DNA of 35,123 nucleotides from Methanomassiliicoccales archaeon. Its GTDB lineage: Archaea; Thermoplasmatota; Thermoplasmata; Methanomassiliicoccales; UBA472. The position numbers and the translations under genes were made by a program. The stretch lies in the NCBI GenBank assembly GCA_036504055.1, contig DASXVU010000006.1, positions 1 to 35,123 of the forward strand, written 5' to 3'. The notes below the pieces were generated by a model. It made no database searches and had not been told where the DNA came from. It worked only from the letters and a program-made list of their open reading frames with translations. This document shows positions 17,801 to 25,347 of the stretch, in pieces (position 1 is the stretch's first letter; every line of letters begins with the position of its first letter).

Positions 17801-19161
17801 TGTGCCTCCCGTAGCAATCCGGCTGCACTGACGAACTCATGGGACAGCGTGGCCCTCCTTGCCGAGTCCATGAAGCTCTTCGAAGTGGTGGTGTCCAGTC
17901 CAAGGTCGTCCGCCCTGGACATGGCCGTCCTGGTCCTGGAGAGCTCAGATTCTAGGTCGGCCAGGCCTTTCAGGGCGTTCCCTATCTCTTCCTCGGCGGC
18001 CGCCAACTGCGCCATGGCATCATCGATCTCCGAGGCGGACAGGCCGGCCCTCGCAGCCTCGATCTTCTTCGACGCACCGCCAAGGTCTATGCCAAGGCGC
18101 TTTGCGATGAGCAGTTTCGGGCGGAGCTTCAGCAAGGATTCGGATATCAGTACCGTCTCCTTCTCATGCAGTGCAGCTCTCACGAGTTTCGTGCCGTCGA
18201 GCGCCTCGTTGAACTTGAAATCCTTCAGCAGGTCCTTCTGGATAGAGATAGTGGAGTTGAGGTCCTTTATGTCGACCCCGTGGTCCTTGAGAGCCATCCC
18301 CCTCTTGCGGAGGGATTGGAGCTCAGTGGCGAATCCTTTGGTCAGCGCCTTCTGTTGTTCGCCTTCGGCCGATGACAGGGTGACGAACGCTTCCTCATAC
18401 GAGCCTTGCTCCATCTGCCCCTGGGCCTTCTTTACCGTTCTTTCGACCTTTGACAGGTCCACTGTCACGTCGGGCTGATATCTGGAGACATCCATCAGGC
18501 TGTCAGCCCGGGTCTGGAATTTATCGGTGAGTGCCGACTCCAGCGATTCCAGGCATGATGCCAGCTTTTCCATGGAGGAAGGCACCTGCTCTTTTTCCAG
18601 CAGGTCCCGGGCCTCGGCCAGCCCCTTCCGCTCGGCGTCGACCACGATACCCTGCCCCTCGGCCAGGAGCAGGACAGTTTGAGCTTCCCCAAAGGCGGTG
18701 GCCATGTAGCGGTTGACGAACTTCTCCACCTTGTCCCACAGATCCTTGGACATGGCAAAGGCGTCCTCCAGCAATCCCTTGGCCAATGTAGACCTGGCTT
18801 CCTGAGAGATCTGGGCGAGGTCTTCGGCCTTCGCCCCTCTTTTCTCCACCAGGTTCCTCAGCTCATCGGCGTCCCCGATCATCGATGAGACCCGGTCCCT
18901 CTGGGCCTTATTTGATGTTTCCAGGCTCTTGGTGGACATGCTGACCGATGACCGGTAATCCTTTTCCTTGAAAAATGAGCTGGCCTCGGTCAAGAATTTC
19001 TCAGACTCTGCGGATGGAGCGTCTATCTTCTTGGCGAGCTTCAGGGAGTTCTCTGCTTGTACGAGCTTCTCCTCCGCAGCCTCGCGGCTCTTAGCTGCCT
19101 CCTTCGCTTTCTGCTCAATTTGTTTCTTGAGCTGCAGCTGTTTAATGTAATCTCCAGTCAA
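14827..19161 (-). CDS. Giant alpha-helical repeat protein with C-terminal CARDB-like beta-sandwich
   Basis: A 1444-residue protein, almost wholly helical. About 19 degenerate repeats of roughly 65-75 residues can be followed by a recurring motif: a helix ending in [L/I]G[I/V/L][D/N][V/I/T], then Sxxxxxlxx-A and a turn around KxxYxxAl before the next helix (examples: RLGIDLGGASKK, RSAGIDISSPQQI, DLGVNVSPAVETL, RTGLDVSASEGL). The spacing resembles TPR- or spectrin-like solenoids. Residues about 1342-1444 form a beta-rich domain with FRLHVTNNGIAAAREIKLEI, like CARDB/NEW3 domains. There is no ATPase motif, so it is not SMC or Rad50. The start is TTG; an in-frame TGA just upstream excludes extension. 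The stop is TAG. It lies 132 bp downstream of cgi121. The function is unknown; scaffolding is a guess. Confidence 0.85.
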   Translation of the reverse strand: MTGDYIKQLQLKKQIEQKAKEAAKSREAAEEKLVQAENSLKLAKKIDAPSAESEKFLTEASSFFKEKDYRSSVSMSTKSLETSNKAQRDRVSSMIGDADELRNLVEKRGAKAEDLAQISQEARSTLAKGLLEDAFAMSKDLWDKVEKFVNRYMATAFGEAQTVLLLAEGQGIVVDAERKGLAEARDLLEKEQVPSSMEKLASCLESLESALTDKFQTRADSLMDVSRYQPDVTVDLSKVERTVKKAQGQMEQGSYEEAFVTLSSAEGEQQKALTKGFATELQSLRKRGMALKDHGVDIKDLNSTISIQKDLLKDFKFNEALDGTKLVRAALHEKETVLISESLLKLRPKLLIAKRLGIDLGGASKKIEAARAGLSASEIDDAMAQLAAAEEEIGNALKGLADLESELSRTRTAMSRADDLGLDTTTSKSFMDSARRATLSHEFVSAAGLLREAQSELNKQLEEHYAKDVMAIEIKFAGAARIGVDVTDENGMLDKIVDLIKKGEFTVAPELLAKCSETTDSKLRFQVQKALDEGRANLESYKGSMDVSSASAMLDQARKAMDKNEFVDAYDLAAEAAEALNREEKQALETRLGEARSMLDILKELNCESVTLKDKMAKAEEMRAKNSTMQALRTANDVVQFSHSIILDELTREMASTSRAISLERKKGVEVMKPEHLLEEAGRALKEGAFQKAFENLKDAGTSLKQLTSVHVEIYDRIVEISTLLEEADSKGIDTRKATDLLLKTKRMFESGKYGDARAASAASYAETEVIVAPFMAARRIEEAKELVMAMDTLGLDTSSAMSSIQAATELEGKNGHLTALKTMNSGIELIRGQLASGISRELEVCRSLLERTRSAGIDISSPQQILTKAASLLAEKRYLEALRAAQMTRSELDQLMLMEQKANEQIERTMATLKAIQDLGVNVSPAVETLNQARIIQKQGNHPLAMELSKRAVDQAAHLMDMMASRKLDEVDVKMRREELEGPDLVIVDRIRKDINERINQRRFRDVLPLVRNYEDELLKVKEIRDSVQRTIVEVRSRFDEAAASGVYSEELRQLMAKAEEKLKDKAFAEASALALRSRDELTQLREMFEARMAELQSLKHDFQFLDEGDDRTNIGMLLDQTDEALLSMDFERSSLYLHRANAQFQDVARRESGRNHAEMTKLFKLLSEIGYDRSKLSPSVLKLQEIKIGTFGPKNLEMLTVGVRTLRQVTLDEFDRKRRKVSEGIEKARRTGLDVSASEGLYTSATGVLLMQDIGEAFRTLQKSERLIGAATAATEEFKKVRNKLKAELDTLRAADMPVVAAEQILKKADALRNIDTKQGMTLLREAMAKVEEQKELMMPDIGIDIDFMDEPKRGEWAKFRLHVTNNGIAAAREIKLEIVGDVEVKGLTDIDRLPKGEKRTVDVSICPKSSGSIMVKLMLSCKPLVSEEMVGFESELELTVG

Positions 19162-19199
19162 ACGAGATCAGACCCGAAAGCCGATGCGACCATCCATTC

Positions 19200-19211
19200 C
19201 CCCATATGGGG
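19200..19211. promoter_or_regulatory. Perfect 12-bp palindrome CCCCATATGGGG upstream of the helical-repeat gene
   Basis: It lies 39 bp before the TTG start of the helical-repeat gene and downstream of a TATA-like stretch on the minus strand (about 19240-19255). It could be an operator or a 5'-leader element; function is inferred from symmetry and place. Confidence 0.35.
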
Positions 19212-19293
19212 AAAGGCTGTTGCTTTGCGATTACCCCTGTATCTGATATATCTTTTGCCAGGATTCCATTAAATGGTAATATGTCCAGATAGT

Positions 19294-19782
19294 TCAGCGC
19301 TTCAAAATTTCGACGAAGGCGACCCTTTCCAGAACAAGGTCCGCCCATTGCCCTTCCGGGACCGTTTTGAGCTCGTCCCGGTCGATGCCAAAGGCGACCG
19401 CCTTCTCTTTTGAAGGCAGTAGGACAAGGTCGTCCTTGATCAGTTTCAACCTGCGCAGGACCTCCGAGGGGTCGTCGCAATCGAACAGGACCAGTGCAAA
19501 ATGCCTCATTCCGTCCTTTACCCCCATCTTCTCCTTGGCCTTGGATATCTGGCGTTCGCCAGACGCGAAGAGCATGGTCTCCATGGACACCGTCGTCGAG
19601 GCGTTGGTCCCCTGCTCCATGGCCCTTTTGGCATGGATCACCGCCGCTTCCAGGTGCGCCTTGCCGCAGACCCTGTCCGCGTCCATCGGGAGCACGTCGC
19701 AGGGAAGCGACTGGACCTGCTGCATGAATTCGGCGGCGCCGCACGCTTCCCCTCTCGCCCCCAGTATGAAGACCGAGTTCAT
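19294..19782 (-). CDS. cgi121: KEOPS complex subunit Cgi121
   Basis: A 162-residue Cgi121/TPRKB-family protein. In the KEOPS complex it binds Bud32 and the tRNA CCA end, supporting t6A modification at position 37 of ANN-decoding tRNAs. The family core is visible around residues 40-90: HLEAAVIHAKRAMEQGTN, METMLFASGERQISKAKEKMG. The start ATG (19782) follows a TATA box at leaderless distance. Other KEOPS genes are not in the window. It is in the same orientation as the helical-repeat gene and may be cotranscribed with it, though the 132-bp gap has its own TATA-like site. Confidence 0.88.
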   Translation of the reverse strand: MNSVFILGARGEACGAAEFMQQVQSLPCDVLPMDADRVCGKAHLEAAVIHAKRAMEQGTNASTTVSMETMLFASGERQISKAKEKMGVKDGMRHFALVLFDCDDPSEVLRRLKLIKDDLVLLPSKEKAVAFGIDRDELKTVPEGQWADLVLERVAFVEILKR

Positions 19783-19803
19783 GTCTTGTCCAACGGCAGG
19801 TGC

Positions 19804-19812
19804 GTATATATT
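19804..19812 (-). promoter_or_regulatory. TATA box of cgi121
   Basis: AATATATAC on the minus strand is centred 26 bp before the first base of the cgi121 ATG, which predicts a leaderless transcript. Confidence 0.65.
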
Positions 19813-19947
19813 GGTTTTTCCAGCCCTGTGGCCCTGCTCCAGAACCCCCCCGTCAAGACTCCTTCAGCATCTAGAAAGCATTAATAGGGCAAACGGGTTT
19901 TGTGGGCTCGTCTAGTTCATCGGTTTATTTGATGGAGCGCACCTAAA

Positions 19948-20889
19948 ATGACACTTAACAAGGTCGTGGTAAGATCTCCGGCAACCATAGCGAACCTCGG
20001 TCCGGGCTTCGATGTTTTCGGGATAGCCTTAAAGGAACCGGCTGACCTGATAGAGGTACGCCGCACCAGCGAGCTGGGCGTCCGGGTGGAGAAGATAGAG
20101 GGCATAGGGGCCCACGGGGTCACGATCGACAATTCACGGAACACCGCCGCCGTCGCCGCCCAGAAGGTGTTGGAGATGGGCAACGCGGATTTCGGTCTCA
20201 GGATGAGCATCAAGAAAGGCATCCGCCCGGCCAGCGGGATGGGTTCCTCGGGCGCTTCCGCAGCGGGCGGGGCATACGCCGCCAACCTCATGCTGGAGAA
20301 GCCTTTCCCGGTCGAGAAGCTGGTCCTCTCGGCCGCCCTGGGGGAGGAGGCCTCTTCCGGCAGTCGTCATGCGGACAACGCCGGGCCGGCATTGCTGGGC
20401 GGTTTCACGATCATCCGTTCCTACGATCCTTTGGAGATCGTCCGGGTCGATCCGCCGGCGAACCTCGGCATTGTCGCGATGCTTCCATCCTTCGCTGTTC
20501 CGACCAGGGAGGCAAGGAAGGTTCTTCCCAAGTCCATCGACCTGAAGAGCCTGATATTCCAGGTCGGACACGCAGCATCGCTGGTCGCCGGAATGGCGAA
20601 TAAGGATGTGAACCTGATAGCCCGCAGCATGAAGGACGTGGTCGTCGAACCGGCACGCTCCCAGATGGTGCCGCATCTCAAGGATGCGGAAGCGGCGGCC
20701 CTGAAGGGAGGGGCGCTGGCCTCATTCCTGGGAGGCTCCGGACCATGCATCGGCGCCATCTATGACATCAACGTCAGCGACGGGATCGAGATCGCCCGTT
20801 CGGTCCAATCCTTCTTCGAGAACCATGGCATCGACTGTCTGTCCTGGGTCACAACCTGGGGAGAGGGTTGCAGGCGGGTATCGGAATGA
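19948..20889 (+). CDS. thrB: Homoserine kinase
   Basis: A 313-residue GHMP-superfamily kinase that phosphorylates L-homoserine to O-phosphohomoserine, the next-to-last step of threonine synthesis. The N-terminal VRSPATIANLGPGFDVFG motif and the GHMP ATP loop PASGMGSSGAS (residues 94-104) are typical, as is the C-terminal GGSGPCIGAIYD. A TATA-like TTTATTT (about 19923) lies 25 bp before the ATG, suggesting a leaderless mRNA. The stop overlaps the thrC start as ATGA, so both enzymes are made from one message. Confidence 0.95.
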   Translation: MTLNKVVVRSPATIANLGPGFDVFGIALKEPADLIEVRRTSELGVRVEKIEGIGAHGVTIDNSRNTAAVAAQKVLEMGNADFGLRMSIKKGIRPASGMGSSGASAAGGAYAANLMLEKPFPVEKLVLSAALGEEASSGSRHADNAGPALLGGFTIIRSYDPLEIVRVDPPANLGIVAMLPSFAVPTREARKVLPKSIDLKSLIFQVGHAASLVAGMANKDVNLIARSMKDVVVEPARSQMVPHLKDAEAAALKGGALASFLGGSGPCIGAIYDINVSDGIEIARSVQSFFENHGIDCLSWVTTWGEGCRRVSE

Positions 20890-22106
20890 GCTATTCCATC
20901 AAATGCTTCGAGTGCGGCAAGGTCATAACGGACAACTTCGCTGATGCCTGCCCTCACTGCGGAGGACTGCTGACCGTGGAGATGGACCTGGAAAGGCTCT
21001 CCAATCTGAGACCGGCGGACCTGAGGAAACGTCCGATCGGTGTATGGCGGTACGCACCGCTGCTTCCAGCATGCGAGGCCAAGGCCATCACCCTGAAGGA
21101 AGGGGGCACCCCCCTGTACGATTGCCTTTCGATGGCCGCCAAGGCCAAGCTGAACAAGGTCTATGTCAAGTTCGAGGGGGCGAACCCGACCGGCTCTTTC
21201 AAGGACCGGGGCATGACCGTCGGGGTGACCCGGGCGGTCGAGCTCGGATGCAAGGTGGTGGGATGCGCTTCCACCGGCAATACATCGGCGGCCCTGGCCG
21301 CATACGCTGCCAAGGCCGGGCTGGAGTGTGTCGTACTCCTTCCTTCCGGCAAGGTGGCCGCCGGCAAGCTCGCCCAGGCCATGTTCTATGGTGCCAAGGT
21401 CATCTCGGTCGACGGCAACTTCGACGATGCGCTAAACATCGTGAAGAAGCTGGCGGCGGAGGGCGAACTGTATCTTCTGAACTCGATCAACCCGTTCCGG
21501 CCAGAAGGTCAGAAGACGGTGGCCTTCGAGATCATGGACCAGCTGGACTTCGAACTGCCCGACCGGATCATCCTTCCGGTGGGAAACGCCGCCAACATCT
21601 GGGCGGTGTACAAGGCGTTCACCGAGTACCGGCAGCTGGGCTGGATCGATAGGATCCCCAAGCTCACCGGGGTCCAGGCCGCGGGCTCGGCACCGATCGT
21701 GGACGCATACAGGCACGGGACGCCGGACTTCATACCGGAGGACCACCCGGAGACCATCGCCACTGCCATCCGCATAGGGAACCCGGCTTCGGGAAAGAAA
21801 GCGTTGAAAGCGATCTATACCACCGGAGGCAGCGCCATCGACGTCACTGATGAGGAGATCCTTTCGGCACAGCGCGTGCTCGGCCGTTCTGAGGGAATAG
21901 GTGTGGAACCAGCAAGCGCCGCCTCCATCGCCGGCATGCTCAAACTGGCCGAGATGGGCGAGATCGACAAGGACGAACGGGTCGTCTGCATCTGCACCGG
22001 CCATGTGCTCAAGGATCCTGACACGATCATCAAGTCATTCGGCAAGGTGCATCAGGCCAAGGCCGACCTGGCGTCGGTCAAGGCGTGCATCAACGCCAAG
22101 GACTGA
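20886..22106 (+). CDS. thrC: Threonine synthase
   Basis: A 406-residue PLP enzyme converting O-phosphohomoserine to threonine. It has the archaeal N-terminal zinc-ribbon-like segment (Cys7, Cys10, Cys22, Cys25), then the PLP lysine Lys106 in NPTGSFKDRGM, the phosphate-binding STGNTSAALAAYAAKAG loop and GNAANIWAVYKAF. The ATG at 20886 overlaps the thrB stop and is preferred to a TTG 18 bp upstream. It completes the threonine pathway together with the coupled thrB. Confidence 0.95.
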   Translation: MSYSIKCFECGKVITDNFADACPHCGGLLTVEMDLERLSNLRPADLRKRPIGVWRYAPLLPACEAKAITLKEGGTPLYDCLSMAAKAKLNKVYVKFEGANPTGSFKDRGMTVGVTRAVELGCKVVGCASTGNTSAALAAYAAKAGLECVVLLPSGKVAAGKLAQAMFYGAKVISVDGNFDDALNIVKKLAAEGELYLLNSINPFRPEGQKTVAFEIMDQLDFELPDRIILPVGNAANIWAVYKAFTEYRQLGWIDRIPKLTGVQAAGSAPIVDAYRHGTPDFIPEDHPETIATAIRIGNPASGKKALKAIYTTGGSAIDVTDEEILSAQRVLGRSEGIGVEPASAASIAGMLKLAEMGEIDKDERVVCICTGHVLKDPDTIIKSFGKVHQAKADLASVKACINAKD

Positions 22107-22203
22107 ACGATCGGTCCGTCCTCATGTCCAGCAATTTAATCGCCAACGAAATAACAAAATCTATTAGCATCAGCGCCGATACTCAGCCTCATCGGGGATT
22201 CCA

Positions 22204-22908
22204 TTGGACCAAAGGCCGAGGTACAGGACGCACGTGCATGGGCTGGACGAGAACATAGGCGGTGGCATCCCGGAGGGAAGCGTGGTGCTCATCTGCGGCA
22301 CCGCTGGAACGATGAAATCCTCCCTCGCCTATTACATGCTTTACACGAACGCCAGGGACGACGCGGTTCCCGGCCTCTATATCTCTCTGGAGCAGTCGCG
22401 GGACAGCCTCCTGCGGCAGATGCATGGTCTTGGATTCGACGGCAAGCTGAAGGCGAACCTGGACATCCTAGACCTGGGCGAACTGCGCATGAAGACCGAA
22501 GGATCGAACTGGCTGGATACGTTCAAGTACGCCATAGAGGAGACCCGTAAGCGTATGAACTACGACCTACTGGTCATCGACTCGCTGGGGGCGTTGACGC
22601 TGATCTCAGAGTTCGAGCGACCCCGGGAGGAGATCTTCCGGCTGTTCGAATGGTTGCGCTCCATGGCCATCACCACCATGGTGATCTCCGAGATGCCGGT
22701 GGGCATGTTCCAGTATTACGGCGGAGAGGATACGGACTTCCTGTCCGATGGGATCCTGCACCTGAGGATGGTGGACGTGGGAGAGACCGACGTGCAGAGA
22801 CGGTTGCGCTGTGTGAAACTGCGGGAGACCGACCATTCCAGCAGCTACTACTCGTTCTATTACAAGGATAAGGGCTTCTTCATCACCCGGGCCATAAGCG
22901 ACCTCTAG
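22204..22908 (+). CDS. RecA/KaiC-like (RAD55-family) ATPase
   Basis: A 234-residue single-domain RecA-fold ATPase. The Walker A is GTAGTMKSS (Lys38), with Met before the Lys as in several archaeal RAD55-type proteins; Walker B is LLVIDSLGAL. The segment YISLEQSRDSLLRQMHGLGFD and the C-terminal VKLRETDHSSSYYSFYYKDKGFFI are KaiC-family traits. A TTG at 22204 is the only start after an upstream TAG. KaiC-like proteins in archaea act as regulators or motility partners; this one's partner is not evident. The TAG stop overlaps the hel308 stop on the other strand within one CTAG. Confidence 0.82.
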   Translation: MDQRPRYRTHVHGLDENIGGGIPEGSVVLICGTAGTMKSSLAYYMLYTNARDDAVPGLYISLEQSRDSLLRQMHGLGFDGKLKANLDILDLGELRMKTEGSNWLDTFKYAIEETRKRMNYDLLVIDSLGALTLISEFERPREEIFRLFEWLRSMAITTMVISEMPVGMFQYYGGEDTDFLSDGILHLRMVDVGETDVQRRLRCVKLRETDHSSSYYSFYYKDKGFFITRAISDL

Positions 22909-25121
22909 AAGTCCAGCAGACTGCTCTGGCCCCGGTCCTTTGCTTTCTTCGGGCTTTCGGGCTCGGCCTCCGCTTCGTTCTCAGCGATCTGCATGGGCGC
23001 CCCGGTAGGTGCTCCGACCTGTTTCTTGATGCTGGCGGCAAGGATATCGCTGATCCCGATGACCTTGGATATCTGTCCAGCATCCGCCTGACGCAACGCC
23101 TCCAGAGTGGTGAAGCCCTTCTTGAAAAGGGAACGCGCTCTTATCCTGCCCACTCCTTTGAGCTTGACCAGGTCGAGCAGTTCCGGTCTGACCCCATAGT
23201 GCAGACGTGTCATGAGCTCCGTCAATGGTGGGTATGCGTCCTTGTTGAAGATGTTGGCCATCTCCCTCATCGAGTAGAGCAGCCATTCCCCTATCTCGAC
23301 CTTGTTCCGAAGGTCCCCGGGACCGATGCCGAGCTTGTCCAGTATCTTGTCCTCCTCGATCTCCATGGTCCAGTCCTCGAGGATGGTGGCGGTCTTCAGT
23401 TCCGCCAGGAAGAACTCATACTCGGTCTCGTCGTCCTCTGGAGGATCGAACACCAGTTCTCCCTCGCGCTTCATGACCAGGTCCTCAAGCCATTCCTTGT
23501 CGTTGCGCCTGATGAACATGGTGCGCATGTCCGGGGTCGAACATACCGCGTGGAAGAGTCCGAACTCCTTTCCCGGTTTATATGCTTCCAACGCCTGACG
23601 CATCCGGACGGCGGACATAGGGTCTATGTACAGGTCGGAGACCCGGCGGCCGAAGAACGTGGCCTTGATCGTCTGGTCCGGACCGGTCTTGATCATGCCT
23701 TCCTTCTCCAGGAATTCCAGGATATTGTTGGCCGCCTCCTCTATGCCGACGATGTTCGCCTGGTGCGCGAAGAAAGTGGAACCAAGGAAGTCCATCAGGC
23801 CCTCCCAGCTGCTGGCCGTGCCGCTGGCGATGGTGGAGAGCACGTGGCTTCGCATGACCGCCTCGTTGCTCAGTTTGGATATCACATCCTCCGGCTCTCC
23901 CAGCAGGTACGTGTCGCGGAGGAACGTCAGTTCATCCTCGGACTTGGCCAGCAGGATCGCCTCTCCGTAAGGGTCATATCTCGGGCGTCCCGCCCTCCCG
24001 CACATCTGCTTTATCTCCATGACCGGGATGGGAACGTTCATCCCATTGTCGAAACGATAAACGTCACGGATCACCACTCGGCGGGCCGGCAGGTTGATCC
24101 CGGCCGCCAGTGTCGGTGTGGCCACTATGCATTTGATCTTGCCCTTCTTGAACGAACCTTCAACCATGCGCCGCTGGTCATTGGTCAGCCCGGCGTTGTG
24201 GAAGGCTATCCCCTTCTTGACGCACGATTTCAAGGTGCGTCCGACCGAGGTGTGCTCCCCTTCCCCGTCGATCATCCTCTCGGTTTCCGGGTCGAGCTCG
24301 ACACCTTCCGCCAGGTCCTTGGTGAGCTTGGAGAACTTGACCGCCAGCGATTCGGTCGACTTGCGGGTGTTGACGAAGACCAAGGCTTGCCCTCCCTCCT
24401 TGATCGCGTCCTTTACCAGGCTCCATACGGGGTCCTCCTCGAAGACCACCTTTCTGGTGCTGTTGTCGATGAAACGTACCGTTCCATCCAGGTACACTCC
24501 TTCCTTAAGCTTGACCGGTCTCCAACGATTAGCGATGTGTACGGCATCAAGCCATTCCGCCAGCTCCCTGGAGTTGTTGACCGTGGCCGAGAGCGCGATG
24601 ATCTGGAGACCCGTGTTGAAGCGCTTGAACTTGGCCAGCGTGACCTCCAGCGTCGGCCCTCGGTCCGGATCGTTGATGAGATGGACCTCGTCAGCGACGA
24701 CCAGGGTCACTTCGCGCAACCAGTCTGACTGGTGCCTAAGCAGAGAGTCAGCCTTCTCCGAGGTGGCCACGATCACATCATAGGATTGCAGGCGGGAATC
24801 CGGTGAGTCGAAGTCGCCCACCGAGATGCCCACTTTAATGCCTAATGGCTCGAACTTCCTCAGATCATCATACTTTTCCGTCGCCAATGCCCTGAGCGGT
24901 ACGATGTAGAGCACCTTGCCATGGCGTTCGAGGATATGCTTCATCGCCGCCAGGTAGGCGATGAGCGACTTTCCCGAGGCGGTGGGGACGGCCACCACCA
25001 GGTTCTTGCCTGCCACCGCCAAGGGGGCGGCCTCTGCCTGAGGTGGATAGAGCTCGGTGATCCCTTCCTTTTCCAGGATCTCGATGACGCCCGCGGGAAG
25101 ATCAAGTTCCTTGACATTCAT
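22905..25121 (-). CDS. hel308: ATP-dependent DNA helicase Hel308 (Hjm), with C-terminal PIP-box
   Basis: A 738-residue superfamily 2 helicase that unwinds lagging strands at stalled forks. Motif I is AVPTASGKS (Lys51), motif II DEVH (143-146), motif III ALSATVNN, and motif VI QMCGRAGRPRYDPYG. The C-terminal winged-helix, ratchet and helix-hairpin-helix parts are present, the last with LVKLKGVGRIRARSLFKKG. A charged tail ends in QSSLLDF, which matches the PCNA-interacting peptide pattern QxxLxxF at the very C-terminus. The length is normal for the family. Nothing essential is missing. The stop is TAG within the CTAG shared with the convergent KaiC-like gene. Confidence 0.95.
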   Translation of the reverse strand: MNVKELDLPAGVIEILEKEGITELYPPQAEAAPLAVAGKNLVVAVPTASGKSLIAYLAAMKHILERHGKVLYIVPLRALATEKYDDLRKFEPLGIKVGISVGDFDSPDSRLQSYDVIVATSEKADSLLRHQSDWLREVTLVVADEVHLINDPDRGPTLEVTLAKFKRFNTGLQIIALSATVNNSRELAEWLDAVHIANRWRPVKLKEGVYLDGTVRFIDNSTRKVVFEEDPVWSLVKDAIKEGGQALVFVNTRKSTESLAVKFSKLTKDLAEGVELDPETERMIDGEGEHTSVGRTLKSCVKKGIAFHNAGLTNDQRRMVEGSFKKGKIKCIVATPTLAAGINLPARRVVIRDVYRFDNGMNVPIPVMEIKQMCGRAGRPRYDPYGEAILLAKSEDELTFLRDTYLLGEPEDVISKLSNEAVMRSHVLSTIASGTASSWEGLMDFLGSTFFAHQANIVGIEEAANNILEFLEKEGMIKTGPDQTIKATFFGRRVSDLYIDPMSAVRMRQALEAYKPGKEFGLFHAVCSTPDMRTMFIRRNDKEWLEDLVMKREGELVFDPPEDDETEYEFFLAELKTATILEDWTMEIEEDKILDKLGIGPGDLRNKVEIGEWLLYSMREMANIFNKDAYPPLTELMTRLHYGVRPELLDLVKLKGVGRIRARSLFKKGFTTLEALRQADAGQISKVIGISDILAASIKKQVGAPTGAPMQIAENEAEAEPESPKKAKDRGQSSLLDF

Positions 25122-25301
25122 TCGCTATTCCGGTCTCCTCGGCCTCTTCTTTCGCAAGGGGAGGTCCGGCATAAAGCGTTGTCGATTGGAGGATTCGTCC
25201 AAGGAAATCCGAGTCCCATGAGACATTCCGATGTGGTCCTCTGAAACCCCGAGAATCGCGTGCTGGATAGTGTCATTATATGATTATTTTTTCAAATAGC
25301 C

Positions 25302-25308
25302 TTATATA
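25302..25308 (+). promoter_or_regulatory. TATA box of lonB
   Basis: TTATATA lies about 43 bp before the lonB ATG, predicting a short 5' leader of about 17 nt. A weak GGTG precedes the start. Confidence 0.6.
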
Positions 25309-25347
25309 GCAGCGCTGTTATGGGATGAATTTGGAAGCCGGTGTAGT

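Noticed and set aside
14827-19161. SMC/Rad50-type ATPase identity for the 1444-residue protein
   Set aside because: No Walker A, Walker B or ABC signature occurs anywhere, and the helical repeats are short solenoid units rather than two long coiled-coil arms.
23199-24728. Long 509-codon plus-strand frame opposite hel308
   Set aside because: Antisense to a fully conserved helicase gene; its composition is that of a shadow frame in GC-rich DNA.
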